From an uncultured beta proteobacterium (GTDB taxonomy: Bacteria; Pseudomonadota; Gammaproteobacteria; Burkholderiales; Burkholderiaceae_C), in the NCBI GenBank assembly GCA_903945325.1, contig CAJAVE010000095.1:1-40525 (forward strand): a stretch of DNA of 40,525 nt, written 5' to 3'. A program made the translations under genes and the position numbers. Shown piece after piece: positions 7,853-15,578 of this stretch; position 1 is the first letter of the stretch; each line of letters begins with the position of its first letter. A model generated the notes under the pieces. That model saw only the letters and a list, made by a program, of their open reading frames with translations. It was not told where the DNA came from and did no database searches.

Positions 7853-8590
7853 GTGAACGCCCGTTTGAAGTTTATTTTGATTACTTTGGCTACCCTGGTT
7901 GCGGTCGGGGTCACGGGCAGCCTGGGCTTCTGGCAGTTGTCCCGGGCGGCAGAGAAGCAGTCCCGCCAGACGGCCATGGACACCCAGAGCGCCAAGTCGC
8001 CATTGACCGCCGATGCACTGCACGCCGCGCCCGACGGAGCGGGTTTATTGCACCAGCGCGCGCGCTTGCGGGGTAACTGGCATTCGTCGTCCCTGGTTTT
8101 CCTGGAAAACAGGCCCATGGCTGGCCGTGTTGGTTTTCTGGTTCTCATGCCCTTTGAGCTCGAAGGTGGTAAGGGTGCGCTGGTGGTTCAGCGTGGCTGG
8201 GTTCCGCGGGGATTTGTTGATCGCACCTTGCTGCCCAGCATCGATACGCCGGCTGGAATTGTTGAAATTGAAGGGCGCATGTCCCTTCCGCCATCTGACC
8301 TATACGCGCTGGGTGCGCCCACCAGCGGAGCAATCCGGCAAAATCTCGACCTGCCACAATGGCGGATCGATACAGGCCTGCCATTGATGGCCCTTTCCCT
8401 ACAGCAAACTGGCGTCAGCTCTGAGGGTTTGCTACGCGACTGGCCCATAGTCAGCCTGGGCGTAGAAAAGAATTACGGGTATGCGGCGCAGTGGTTTGGT
8501 ATGGCCGGTCTTTTTGCGCTTTTGTATCTGTGGTTTCAAGTGATTCGACGTTTTATTTTCCACCCCAAGGAAGCAACCCCCGATGCCTAG
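7853..8590 (+). CDS. SURF1 family oxidase assembly protein
   Basis: The 245-residue protein has the SURF1/Shy1 layout: an N-terminal membrane helix (about residues 5-25, followed by GFWQLSRAAEK), a periplasmic domain with FLENRPMAGRVGF and QRGWVPRGFVDR, and a C-terminal helix (NYGYAAQWFGMAGLFALLYL). SURF1 proteins help insert heme a into subunit I. The start is GTG 7853, where the family N-terminus begins; in-frame codons upstream run antisense through the DUF2909 gene. The stop overlaps the next start by 8 bases. It begins the second part of the oxidase locus, beyond the terminator, and therefore needs its own promoter, which I could not identify. Confidence 0.92.
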   Translation: MNARLKFILITLATLVAVGVTGSLGFWQLSRAAEKQSRQTAMDTQSAKSPLTADALHAAPDGAGLLHQRARLRGNWHSSSLVFLENRPMAGRVGFLVLMPFELEGGKGALVVQRGWVPRGFVDRTLLPSIDTPAGIVEIEGRMSLPPSDLYALGAPTSGAIRQNLDLPQWRIDTGLPLMALSLQQTGVSSEGLLRDWPIVSLGVEKNYGYAAQWFGMAGLFALLYLWFQVIRRFIFHPKEATPDA

Positions 8591-9275
8591 TGCTTTTTCG
8601 CCTGAAGACAGTCCGTTGGACCTGACGGTCCACAAGCTTCCCCAGCCGCAGGATATGGCGGCTGCGGTTGCGGGGGGGCGCACGAGGTCAGGGCGCTGGA
8701 AGATGCTGGCCGTTTTGTTGGTGTGTTTGGCACCGGTGGTTGCGTCCTATCTGGCGTTTTATGTGGTGCGCCCCGAGGGGCGCCGTAACTTTGGCGAATT
8801 GATCGATCCCCAGCGTGCCCTGCCAGATGTGGTTGGCACCACGCTGGATGGTAAACCCGTCAATTTGCGTGCCCTCAAGGACCAGTGGCTGCTCGTCAGC
8901 GTTGCCCAAGGCGGGTGCGAGGGGCAGTGTGCTACGCACCTGTACTTGCAACGCCAGTTGCGTGAGGCACTGGGCAAGGAAAAGGACCGGCTGGACTGGG
9001 TCTGGCTGGTGAGCGACGCTGCCCCGGTCGACCCGGCGCTGATGCCTGCACTCAAGGATGCAACGGTGATTCGTGTCGCTGCCGCAGACCTGGCGGCCTG
9101 GCTGCAACCCCAGGAGGGACGCGCTTTGCAGGATCACCTCTATTTGGTCGATCCTTTGGGCAAATGGATGATGCGGTTCCCCGCGCGTATTGACGCGCAA
9201 GCAGCCGTTAACGTTCGCCGGGATCTTGACCGTTTGCTGCGTGCATCGGTCCATTGGGACAAGGCCGGTCGCTGA
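8583..9275 (+). CDS. Membrane-anchored SCO-like thioredoxin-fold protein
   Basis: The 230-residue protein has a cytoplasmic N-terminus of about 40 residues, one transmembrane helix (about 42-62) and a periplasmic domain resembling the SCO/thioredoxin fold. A CEGQC motif at residues 112-116 has the CxxxC spacing of SCO copper sites, and H185 in LQDHLYLVDPLGKW sits where SCO proteins have their third ligand in the DHS motif. In Burkholderiales this position, between surf1 and ctaA, often holds a gene of unassigned function. A SCO-type copper or thiol role is inferred from the three candidate ligands and the neighbours. It overlaps the surf1 stop and is followed closely by ctaA. Confidence 0.75.
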   Translation: MPSAFSPEDSPLDLTVHKLPQPQDMAAAVAGGRTRSGRWKMLAVLLVCLAPVVASYLAFYVVRPEGRRNFGELIDPQRALPDVVGTTLDGKPVNLRALKDQWLLVSVAQGGCEGQCATHLYLQRQLREALGKEKDRLDWVWLVSDAAPVDPALMPALKDATVIRVAAADLAAWLQPQEGRALQDHLYLVDPLGKWMMRFPARIDAQAAVNVRRDLDRLLRASVHWDKAGR

Positions 9276-9284
9276 GCGCCCGGA

Positions 9285-10448
9285 GTGCCTGTGCAAGCGT
9301 CACTTTACGATTTCTCCCCCCTGGCGCGGATGCTGGTCGTGGGCTTTTTGCTGGCATCGGGACCGTTGTTGATGGTCTATTTGCGCAACCGGCGGTCCAC
9401 TCCATTGGGTCGCCTGCACGCCCTGACCCTGATGACGCTGTTTCTGACGTTTGATTTGGTGTTGTTTGGCGCCTTCACCCGACTAACCGACAGTGGCCTT
9501 GGCTGCCCGGACTGGCCAGGTTGCTATGGCAGCGCCAGTCCGCTGGGCGCCAGTGTGGAAATCGACCTGGCTCAGAGGGCTATGCCGACTGGGCCCGTGA
9601 CGCTGGGCAAAGCCTGGGTCGAGATGGTGCACCGTTACCTGGCCACGGGAGTGGGCGTTTTGATCACAGCGTTAGTTGCTGCTGCCTGGCTGGGACGCAA
9701 ATCGCAGCTCGCCCGCGCCGCAATCAGCCCCTGGTGGCCAAGCGCGACCTGGGTGTGGGTGTGCATTCAGGGAGCCTTTGGCGCGCTGACCGTCACCATG
9801 AAGCTGTTTCCCGCCATCGTGACCCTGCACCTGCTGGGCGGCTACATTTTGCTGGCTTTGTTGACCGTGCAGTCCGTAGGTCTGGCGATTCAGCAGGGCT
9901 TGCAGCCGGTTTTTTCTGTACCGTCCCGCACCCGGATGTGGATTGCTTTGGGGCTGATATTGTTGCTCGTGCAATCCGCTTCCGGGGCTTGGGTGAGCAC
10001 CAATTACGCTGTGCTGGCCTGTACCGAGTTTCCGATGTGCCAGAACAGCTGGTTGCCACAAATGGATTTTGCCGGCGGGTTTGAGATTTGGCGTCCACTG
10101 GGTCTTGGTTCCGATGGGGCGCCTATCAGTTTTCAGGCATTGACTGCCATTCACTTCACCCATCGGTTGCTCGCCGCACTGACACTGGTTCTGCTCGCGG
10201 CTCTCGCATGGAATCTGCATGCTTCGGGTCCTTTGCGTCGGCCTGCCCGGGCGTTGGCGGGGCTGCTGGCTTTGCAACTGGCGACAGGCCTGAGCAATGT
10301 TGTGCTGGGTTGGCCAATCGTTGCCGCCGTGTTGCACACGGGTGGCGCTGGCGCCATGGTCATTGTGCTGGTCTGGCTGCTGATTTCCACCTATGCCCAG
10401 TCCTCCCCAGCGATTGAACCCATCTCCCCGCTGGGACTGCCCACATGA
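9285..10448 (+). CDS. ctaA: Heme A synthase (COX15/CtaA)
   Basis: The product (up to 387 residues, about eight helices) oxidises heme O to heme A for the oxidase. Signatures are the first periplasmic loop with [19 protein letters not shown], the second cysteine pair in ACTEFPMCQ, and conserved histidines in [21 protein letters not shown] and VLHTGG that bind the hemes. The start is GTG. GTG 9285 is annotated, but GGAG at 9282-9285 lies five bases before GTG 9291, so 9291 (two residues shorter) may be the real start. The stop overlaps the ctaB start by four bases (ATGA). Confidence 0.95.
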   Translation: MPVQASLYDFSPLARMLVVGFLLASGPLLMVYLRNRRSTPLGRLHALTLMTLFLTFDLVLFGAFTRLTDSGLGCPDWPGCYGSASPLGASVEIDLAQRAMPTGPVTLGKAWVEMVHRYLATGVGVLITALVAAAWLGRKSQLARAAISPWWPSATWVWVCIQGAFGALTVTMKLFPAIVTLHLLGGYILLALLTVQSVGLAIQQGLQPVFSVPSRTRMWIALGLILLLVQSASGAWVSTNYAVLACTEFPMCQNSWLPQMDFAGGFEIWRPLGLGSDGAPISFQALTAIHFTHRLLAALTLVLLAALAWNLHASGPLRRPARALAGLLALQLATGLSNVVLGWPIVAAVLHTGGAGAMVIVLVWLLISTYAQSSPAIEPISPLGLPT

Positions 10449-11341
10449 CCGTTTTGCCATCCGCTATGACCCCTTCCGTGTTTCGCCAGTTCTATGCGCT
10501 GACCAAGCCACGGGTCATTCAATTGATCGTTTTCTGTGCACTGATTGGCATGGTGCTGGCCGTGCCGGGTCTGCCTGCGTTGCCGCAAGTCGGATTGGCC
10601 GCCGTTGCCTGCCTGGGTATCTGGCTGGTGGCTGCAGCTGCGGCCGCTTTCAACTGCATTGTGGAGCAGGGTATTGATGCCAAGATGAAGCGCACTGCGT
10701 GGCGGCCCACGGCCCGCGGGGAATTGAGCAACACCCAGACATTGGTGTTTTCTGCCGTGTTGTGCGCAGCCGGGTCTGCATTGCTGTATTTCTGGGTCAA
10801 TCCGCTGACCATGTGGCTGACCTTCGCTACTTTTGTTGGCTATGCCGTGGTCTATACCGTCATTCTGAAACCGCTGACGCCCCAAAATATTGTGATAGGT
10901 GGCGCTTCTGGCGCCATGCCGCCCGTGTTGGGTTGGGCCGCCATGACAGGCAATGTGGGGCCGGAGGCCCTGATTTTGTTTCTCATCATCTTCCTGTGGA
11001 CGCCTCCGCACTTTTGGGCGCTCGCGCTGTACCGCGTGGAGGACTACCGTAAGTCCGGCCTCCCAATGCTGCCGGTCACGCACGGCAGCGAGTTCACCCG
11101 CCTGCAAATCCTGCTGTACACCTTTGTTCTATTTGCTGGCTGCCTGCTGCCGTTTGTTTACGGCATGAGTAGCTGGCTGTACCTGGCGGCTGCCGTTGTG
11201 TTGGGCGTTGGATTTTGCTTGTATGCCTGGCTTTTGTTGCGCGACTATTCTGATGAACTGGCGCGTCGTACCTTCCGGTTCTCGCTGATTCATCTGAGCG
11301 CGCTGTTTGCTGCCTTGCTGCTGGATCACTATCTGATGTGA
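10445..11341 (+). CDS. ctaB: Protoheme IX farnesyltransferase (heme O synthase)
   Basis: The 298-residue integral membrane UbiA-family prenyltransferase attaches farnesyl to heme B, giving heme O for CtaA. The first polyprenyl-pyrophosphate motif region [15 protein letters not shown] is at about residues 71-85 and is followed by [10 protein letters not shown]. The second conserved region is [15 protein letters not shown] at about 200-214. TKPRVIQL near the N-terminus is also typical of CyoE/CtaB. Length is normal. The start overlaps the ctaA stop as ATGA, so heme O and heme A synthases are translationally coupled. Confidence 0.96.
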   Translation: MTVLPSAMTPSVFRQFYALTKPRVIQLIVFCALIGMVLAVPGLPALPQVGLAAVACLGIWLVAAAAAAFNCIVEQGIDAKMKRTAWRPTARGELSNTQTLVFSAVLCAAGSALLYFWVNPLTMWLTFATFVGYAVVYTVILKPLTPQNIVIGGASGAMPPVLGWAAMTGNVGPEALILFLIIFLWTPPHFWALALYRVEDYRKSGLPMLPVTHGSEFTRLQILLYTFVLFAGCLLPFVYGMSSWLYLAAAVVLGVGFCLYAWLLLRDYSDELARRTFRFSLIHLSALFAALLLDHYLM

Positions 11342-11398
11342 TATCTTGTCAGACGATGCGGTCTGCGTCAGAGGTCTGCATTGCTTTATTTGATCACT

Positions 11399-12013
11399 AT
11401 GATGAAAAAACGATTCGCTATAAAAACAATAGCTATTTGCGCACTGTTTTCGGGGGCTACAGCCCTATTTACTGCGTGTACTTCGCAACAGGCGAGCTTT
11501 GCATCGGTGGACGTCACGGGTGCTGCCTACGCCCAAAACTTCGAGTTGACGGACCACAACGGCCAGGTGCGCCACCTTCCGGATTTTGCCGGGAAAGTGG
11601 TGGTCATGTTCTTTGGCTACACCCAGTGTCCCGATGTTTGCCCGACGTCGATGTCGGAACTGGCAGAAGTCAAGAAAGCCCTCGGGAAAGACGGCGATCA
11701 GCTTCAGGGGCTATTTGTGACAGTCGATCCGCAGCGCGATACGCCCGAATTGCTCAAGGCGTATATGGTCAACTTTGACCCCTCGTTTTTGGCGCTGTAC
11801 ACCACACCAGACAAACTGGCCGAGTTGACCAAGGATTACAAGATCTACTACAAGCGGGTTGAAGGGAAAACCCCGACCAGCTACACCATGGACCATTCGG
11901 CGGGCAGCTATGTGTACGACACCAAAGGCCGGCTGCGTCTTTTTACCCGCTACGGCATGGGCGCCAAAAGCTTGACAGAGGATATCCGTATCCTGCTTAA
12001 GCAGACACCCTAG
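11399..12013 (+). CDS. SCO1/SenC family copper chaperone lipoprotein
   Basis: The 204-residue protein is a SCO family member that delivers copper to the CuA site of subunit II or keeps its cysteines reduced. The copper ligands are C77 and C81 in QCPDVCP and H166 in TMDHSAG. The N-terminus is a signal peptide ending in LFTAC with C27 as probable lipid-modified cysteine; Phe at -3 makes the lipobox atypical. I start at ATG 11399 (ATG 11402 is equally possible). The region coding for residues 7-15 of the signal peptide is a copy of a dispersed palindromic repeat (11417-11445). It is the last gene of the oxidase locus. Confidence 0.93.
   Translation: MMKKRFAIKTIAICALFSGATALFTACTSQQASFASVDVTGAAYAQNFELTDHNGQVRHLPDFAGKVVVMFFGYTQCPDVCPTSMSELAEVKKALGKDGDQLQGLFVTVDPQRDTPELLKAYMVNFDPSFLALYTTPDKLAELTKDYKIYYKRVEGKTPTSYTMDHSAGSYVYDTKGRLRLFTRYGMGAKSLTEDIRILLKQTP
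11417..11475 (+). repeat. Dispersed palindromic element, copy A (inside the sco1 signal peptide)
   Basis: GCTAT, a 7-base spacer (AAAAACA), then ATAGCT and ATTTGCGCA make the 11417-11445 core. A G-rich then ATTT tail (about 11450-11475) resembles the tail of copy C. The element is read through as coding sequence of the sco1 signal peptide. Two further copies are at 15291 and 34724. I recall similar repeats in Comamonadaceae intergenic regions; this was not verified. Confidence 0.55.
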
Positions 12014-12059
12014 TGTCAAAGAAATTTAACCGAATCGGGCTGTAGACCCCGTTAAATAT

Positions 12060-12094
12060 GCGCAAGGCGCTACAATCATTGTAGCGCCTTGCGC
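12060..12094. terminator. Perfect 17-bp inverted repeat between convergent sco1 and rpoH
   Basis: Arms GCGCAAGGCGCTACAAT (12060-12076) and its exact reverse complement (12078-12094) flank one central base. It lies 46 bases after the sco1 stop and 12 bases before the rpoH stop. The folded RNA would be a very stable hairpin in either direction. There is no T-run, so it may block read-through or stabilise 3' ends rather than act as a classical intrinsic terminator. Confidence 0.7.
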
Positions 12095-12106
12095 TTGCGG
12101 GAAATC

Positions 12107-13048
12107 TCAGGCGTATGCGGCCAGAGTGGTTTTCATTTTCTTCATGGCCGCCACTTCAATCTGCCGGATTCTCTCTGCGCTGACACCATACTCCGCAGCC
12201 AGATCGTGAAGCGTCATACCGCCGGAGTTGTCGTCATTCACCTTCAGCCAACGCTCTTCCACAATGCGGCGGCTGCGGGCGTCTAGCGCTTCCAGCGCAG
12301 TGGCAATACCTTCAGACGCCAGCACATCGCGCTGGTGCGCCTCGATCATGGCGACCGGCTCATGGCTGGTATCTGTCAGGTAGGCAATCGGACCAAAAGC
12401 GTCTTCTCCATCGTCGGAAGGGCTGGGGTCGAGGAGCACATCGCCACCCGACATGCGGGTTTCCATTTCGATTACTTCTTCCGGCTTGACCTTGAGCGCA
12501 CGCGCCATCTCGTTGATTTGCTCGGGGTTCAGTGTGTCGCGGTGGGTGCCCGCATCGGCCGCAGCATCTTCGCTCTTGAAGCGTTGCTTCATGGAACGCA
12601 GGTTGAAAAACAGTTTGCGTTGGGCCTTGGTCGTTGCCACCTTGACCATGCGCCAGTTTTTCAGAATGTACTCGTGGATTTCGGCCTTGATCCAGTGCAG
12701 GGCGTAGCTGACCAAACGCACGCCCTGATCAGGGTCGAAACGCTTGACGGCCTTCATCAGTCCCACGTTGCCCTCTTGGATCAGGTCACCGTGGGGCAAG
12801 CCATAACCCAGGTATTGGCGCGAAACGGACACCACCAAGCGTAAGTGAGAGAGCACTAACTTACCGGCAGCTTCAAGGTCATTCTCTGTCTTGAACTGGC
12901 GCGCAAACTTTTGCTCTTCTTCCAGCGTGAGCATAGGCAGGCGGTTGGCCGCAGAAATGTAGGCATCCAGATTGCCCAGCGAGGGGACCATTGACCAAGG
13001 GTTGGCCAGCGTCAGCGCGGGGGAAGCAGATCCAATGTTGAGGGACAT
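12107..13048 (-). CDS. rpoH: RNA polymerase sigma factor RpoH (sigma-32)
   Basis: The 313-residue protein is the heat-shock sigma factor. It has sigma-70 region 2 with GDLIQEGNVGLMKAVKRFDP (about 87-106) and YALHWIKAEIHEYILKNWR (about 115-133), followed by the RpoH box QRKLFFNLR at 143-151 that distinguishes RpoH from other sigma factors. Region 4 ends with the helix-turn-helix LHDLAAEYGVSAERIRQIE. The ATG is preceded by AAGGAG at good spacing on the minus strand. A perfect CIRCE operator lies 31 bases upstream of the start, so HrcA repression is likely in addition to the RNA and protein-level controls known for RpoH. It is convergent with sco1 and divergent from the chemoreceptor gene. Confidence 0.97.
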   Translation of the reverse strand: MSLNIGSASPALTLANPWSMVPSLGNLDAYISAANRLPMLTLEEEQKFARQFKTENDLEAAGKLVLSHLRLVVSVSRQYLGYGLPHGDLIQEGNVGLMKAVKRFDPDQGVRLVSYALHWIKAEIHEYILKNWRMVKVATTKAQRKLFFNLRSMKQRFKSEDAAADAGTHRDTLNPEQINEMARALKVKPEEVIEMETRMSGGDVLLDPSPSDDGEDAFGPIAYLTDTSHEPVAMIEAHQRDVLASEGIATALEALDARSRRIVEERWLKVNDDNSGGMTLHDLAAEYGVSAERIRQIEVAAMKKMKTTLAAYA

Positions 13049-13078
13049 ACCAGTACTCCTTGTGTGTCAAATGCAATA

Positions 13079-13105
13079 TTAGCACTCTCTGTGATCGAGT
13101 GCTAA
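13079..13105. promoter_or_regulatory. CIRCE operator (HrcA binding site) upstream of rpoH
   Basis: TTAGCACTC at 13079-13087, nine bases, then GAGTGCTAA at 13097-13105: an exact match to the CIRCE consensus TTAGCACTC-N9-GAGTGCTAA. It lies 31 bases from the rpoH start. HrcA binds CIRCE to repress chaperone genes and falls off on heat shock. The chemoreceptor start is 153 bases to the other side, so rpoH is the probable target. Confidence 0.92.
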
Positions 13106-13258
13106 TAAAAAAGTTCAATGTCCCCGATAGCAGTAAGTAGAAGCAAAGGCAATGCATCTTTTCCTGTCCAAAGCTCTTACGGTGCTAATAAAGAAAGTAG
13201 AGTTCCTGCTAAAACTTGGCCACTGCAAGCGGGCAATTTCAATAATTTGGAGACATCA

Positions 13259-15232
13259 ATGGGCACTTTTATCCGCAACTTGCGCTTCGCAAACAAGTTT
13301 CTCCTGATTGCACTGCTCGCAGGATTGATGCTCGCCGTGCCCACCATCATTTTTGTCCGGGTCAATCTGGAGAAGATTGCAGCGGCGAAGAAAGAGGTCG
13401 GTGGTTTGCTTCCGATACAGGATGGCATGAAACTCACCCAGCTCTCGCAGCAACACCGGGGCTTGTCCGGTGGAGCGCTGGCGGGGAATGCGGCCCAAGC
13501 GACCGCTCGTCAGGCCAAAGAGGGTGAAGTGAGCCAGGCACACACCAAAGTGCAGGGGGCGGTTGCTGCGCTGGGCAATGCCAAACTGGATGCGCAGGTT
13601 GTCAAAATCGGCAACGACTGGAAGGCATTGTCGGCTGCGGTCGGTGGCAAGTCCATTGCCGGGCCTGAGAGCTTTGCGCGGCATACCGCCATGATTGCTG
13701 ATCAACTGGCGCTGTCTGAAGATATCGTCAATGCCTCGGGAATCGCCCTGGACCCCAACGCAGCGGGTTACTACCTGCAATCGGCGGTCCTTCACCACAT
13801 GCCGCACGTGACCGAAGGCCTGGGGCAAATGCGGGCCCGTGGCAATGCGCTATTGGTGAAAGGCAGCGCAACGCCTGAAGACAAGGTCCGCCTGGAAGCA
13901 TTGGGCGGCGGTATTCGGGTCAGCATGCAGGCGGCACGCAAGGCCATTGACTTGGCAACTGCTGCCAATCCTGCGTTGGCGGCTGCCCTGGGCGACGCGT
14001 TGACCAAGGCGGTCGGCGCGACGGATGAAGGATTGCGACTGGTGGATGAAAAGATCATTCGTGCCGAGGCGCTCAACCATCCGCCAGCCGAGTATTTTGC
14101 GGCGACGACCAAAATTATTGACGTGCAGTTTGGGTTGATCACCGTTGCTTTCGAAGCCCTGCGCAAGCAACTTGACGACACGGTCGCAGCAGCCCAGCGC
14201 GAATTGCTGATAGGCGTCGCCAGCATTGCGCTCATGACAGCGCTGGCGGCGTGGATCATGTTTGTCATCACCACAACCACAACCTCTTCTGTCAGTCTGG
14301 CACTGAGACTTGCCAAGGGAGTGGCCGCCGGGGACCTGAGCCAGCAAATTGTTGCCAGGGGAAACGATGAAATGGGCCACCTGCTGCACGCACTAGCAAC
14401 CATGCAAAGCAGCCTCTCCAGCGTAGTGACCGCGGTTCGCCGCGACTCCGAAGGGGTGGCTGCCGCCAGCGCCGAGATCGCACAGGGAAACAATGACATG
14501 TCGGCACGAACCGAAAGCCAGGCTAGCGCGCTGGAGCAGACCGCAGCCAGCATGGAGGAACTGAGCGGCACCGTTCGCCAGAATGCCGACAGCGCCCGAA
14601 CTGCCAATCAGTTGGCCCTGAGTGCGTCAAGTGTGGCAATTAAGGGTGGCGAGGTTGTCGCACAAGTGGTTGACACCATGAAAGGCATCAATGAATCGTC
14701 CCACAAGATCTCTGACATCATCCAAGTGATAGATGGCATTGCTTTTCAAACCAATATCTTGGCGCTGAACGCCGCAGTGGAGGCTGCCCGTGCAGGAGAG
14801 CAAGGGCGCGGGTTTGCGGTGGTGGCCAGTGAAGTGCGGTCTCTGGCCGGGCGCAGTGCGGACGCTGCCAAGGAAATCAAGATACTGATCAACGCCAGCG
14901 TGGAGCGGGTCGAGCAGGGTACCGTACTTGTGGATCAGGCCGGTATCACCATGAACGAGGTTGTGACCAGCATCCGGCGTGTGACTGACATCATGGGCGA
15001 AATCAGTGCGGCCAGCAACGAACAGGCATTGGGGGTGGCACAGGTCGGTGAGGCTGTCAAGCAAATGGATGAAGTGACCCAGCAAAACGCTGCCCTGGTA
15101 GAAGAGATGGCCGCTGCCGCGAGCAGCCTGAAGAATCAGGCCTCCGATCTGGTAGAGACTGTTAGCGTTTTCAGACTGGGATCGGACGGCGATAGCCACG
15201 ACCGCCCCCAGTTGAGGACCCGCAGGGTCTAA
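13259..15232 (+). CDS. Methyl-accepting chemotaxis protein
   Basis: The 657-residue chemoreceptor has a first transmembrane helix (about residues 13-33), a periplasmic helical ligand domain of about 280 residues rich in Ala and Gln, a second helix ([18 protein letters not shown]), a HAMP domain ([14 protein letters not shown]) and a long cytoplasmic coiled-coil. The signalling tip is canonical: [20 protein letters not shown] followed by [20 protein letters not shown]. No C-terminal NWETF-like methyltransferase tether is present. GGAG at 13249-13252 sits six bases before ATG 13259, which fixes the start. The ligand is not predictable. The gene appears monocistronic, with no flagellar or chemotaxis genes nearby. 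Confidence 0.95.
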   Translation: MGTFIRNLRFANKFLLIALLAGLMLAVPTIIFVRVNLEKIAAAKKEVGGLLPIQDGMKLTQLSQQHRGLSGGALAGNAAQATARQAKEGEVSQAHTKVQGAVAALGNAKLDAQVVKIGNDWKALSAAVGGKSIAGPESFARHTAMIADQLALSEDIVNASGIALDPNAAGYYLQSAVLHHMPHVTEGLGQMRARGNALLVKGSATPEDKVRLEALGGGIRVSMQAARKAIDLATAANPALAAALGDALTKAVGATDEGLRLVDEKIIRAEALNHPPAEYFAATTKIIDVQFGLITVAFEALRKQLDDTVAAAQRELLIGVASIALMTALAAWIMFVITTTTTSSVSLALRLAKGVAAGDLSQQIVARGNDEMGHLLHALATMQSSLSSVVTAVRRDSEGVAAASAEIAQGNNDMSARTESQASALEQTAASMEELSGTVRQNADSARTANQLALSASSVAIKGGEVVAQVVDTMKGINESSHKISDIIQVIDGIAFQTNILALNAAVEAARAGEQGRGFAVVASEVRSLAGRSADAAKEIKILINASVERVEQGTVLVDQAGITMNEVVTSIRRVTDIMGEISAASNEQALGVAQVGEAVKQMDEVTQQNAALVEEMAAAASSLKNQASDLVETVSVFRLGSDGDSHDRPQLRTRRV

Positions 15233-15247
15233 GGCCGCCCGGCATTT

Positions 15248-15289
15248 GGGGCAATCCTGCTGCGCACGAATATGGTGCGATATCGCCCC
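15248..15289 (+). terminator. Possible imperfect hairpin after the chemoreceptor gene
   Basis: CGCAC-N7-GTGCG (15263-15279) is enclosed by GGGGC (15248-15252) and GCCCC (15285-15289), giving a two-part stem 16 bases after the stop codon. There is no T-run. It could end or protect the mRNA; the call is weak. Confidence 0.25.
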
Positions 15290-15290
15290 C

Positions 15291-15346
15291 GCTACCAAAA
15301 ATGTAGCTGTTGCGTCAATGGTTGAAGCCGCTCTGGCTTGATTTCA
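15291..15346 (+). repeat. Dispersed palindromic element, copy B (intergenic)
   Basis: GCTAC, a 7-base spacer (CAAAAAT), then GTAGCT and GTTGCGTCA form the core at 15291-15317. A GCCGCTCTGGCTTGATTT tail follows to about 15346. Compared with copy A, both arms changed together (TAT/ATA to TAC/GTA), keeping the pairing. This is the only fully intergenic copy in the window. Confidence 0.55.
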
Positions 15347-15450
15347 AAATATGAAATTTTTGACGTTTTGGGCGCGGGACTTTCTTTCCAAACCCTCGCC
15401 AAACCGGGTCAATCTCGCGCTACGATGGCGCCCAAGTTAAACCCGCATCC

Positions 15451-15464
15451 TTGATGCAAAACAA
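15451..15464. promoter_or_regulatory. Candidate FNR/NnrR-type box upstream of nrdJ
   Basis: TTGAT-GCAA-AACAA matches 9 of 10 defined bases of the FNR consensus TTGAT-N4-ATCAA and fits the looser TTG-N8-CAA pattern of nitric-oxide-responsive Crp/FNR proteins. It is about 120 bases before the nrdJ start. The only nearby -10-like sequence (TATAAC, 15501-15506) would place it near -55, which is not an ideal activator position. Confidence 0.3.
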
Positions 15465-15578
15465 CACTTTCCGCCCCCATTTCGTTAGCATCCGCCAGCC
15501 TATAACAATATGCCGGAGCGCGGCGAGGGCGTCCATTCAGGCGCAAATTCCTGCCACCAATCCAGAGGAGAAAAATAC

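Larger units (their letters stand above)
15233..15578. other. 346-base intergenic region between the chemoreceptor gene and nrdJ
   Basis: No convincing gene is present. From left to right it holds an imperfect hairpin (15248-15289), a copy of the dispersed palindromic element (15291-15346), a candidate FNR/NnrR-type box (15451-15464), a weak -10-like TATAAC (15501-15506) and the nrdJ ribosome-binding sequence AGAGGAG at 15565-15571. Confidence 0.7.

Noticed and set aside
13106..13130. Sigma-28 (flagellar) promoter for the chemoreceptor: TAAA at 13106 and CCGATA at 13124
   Set aside because: The spacing between the two elements is two bases too short and the GTTT extension is missing.
15263..15279. 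CGCAC-N7-GTGCG as an NrdR box for nrdJ
   Set aside because: It lacks the AT-rich ACA-TATA-TGT character of NrdR boxes, no second box is at the proper distance, and it sits right after the chemoreceptor stop codon.
15233..15578. Cobalamin riboswitch upstream of the B12-dependent reductase gene
   Set aside because: No B12-box-like sequence (AGCCAGGAGACCTGCC type) or matching core could be found by eye; a covariance-model search would settle it.
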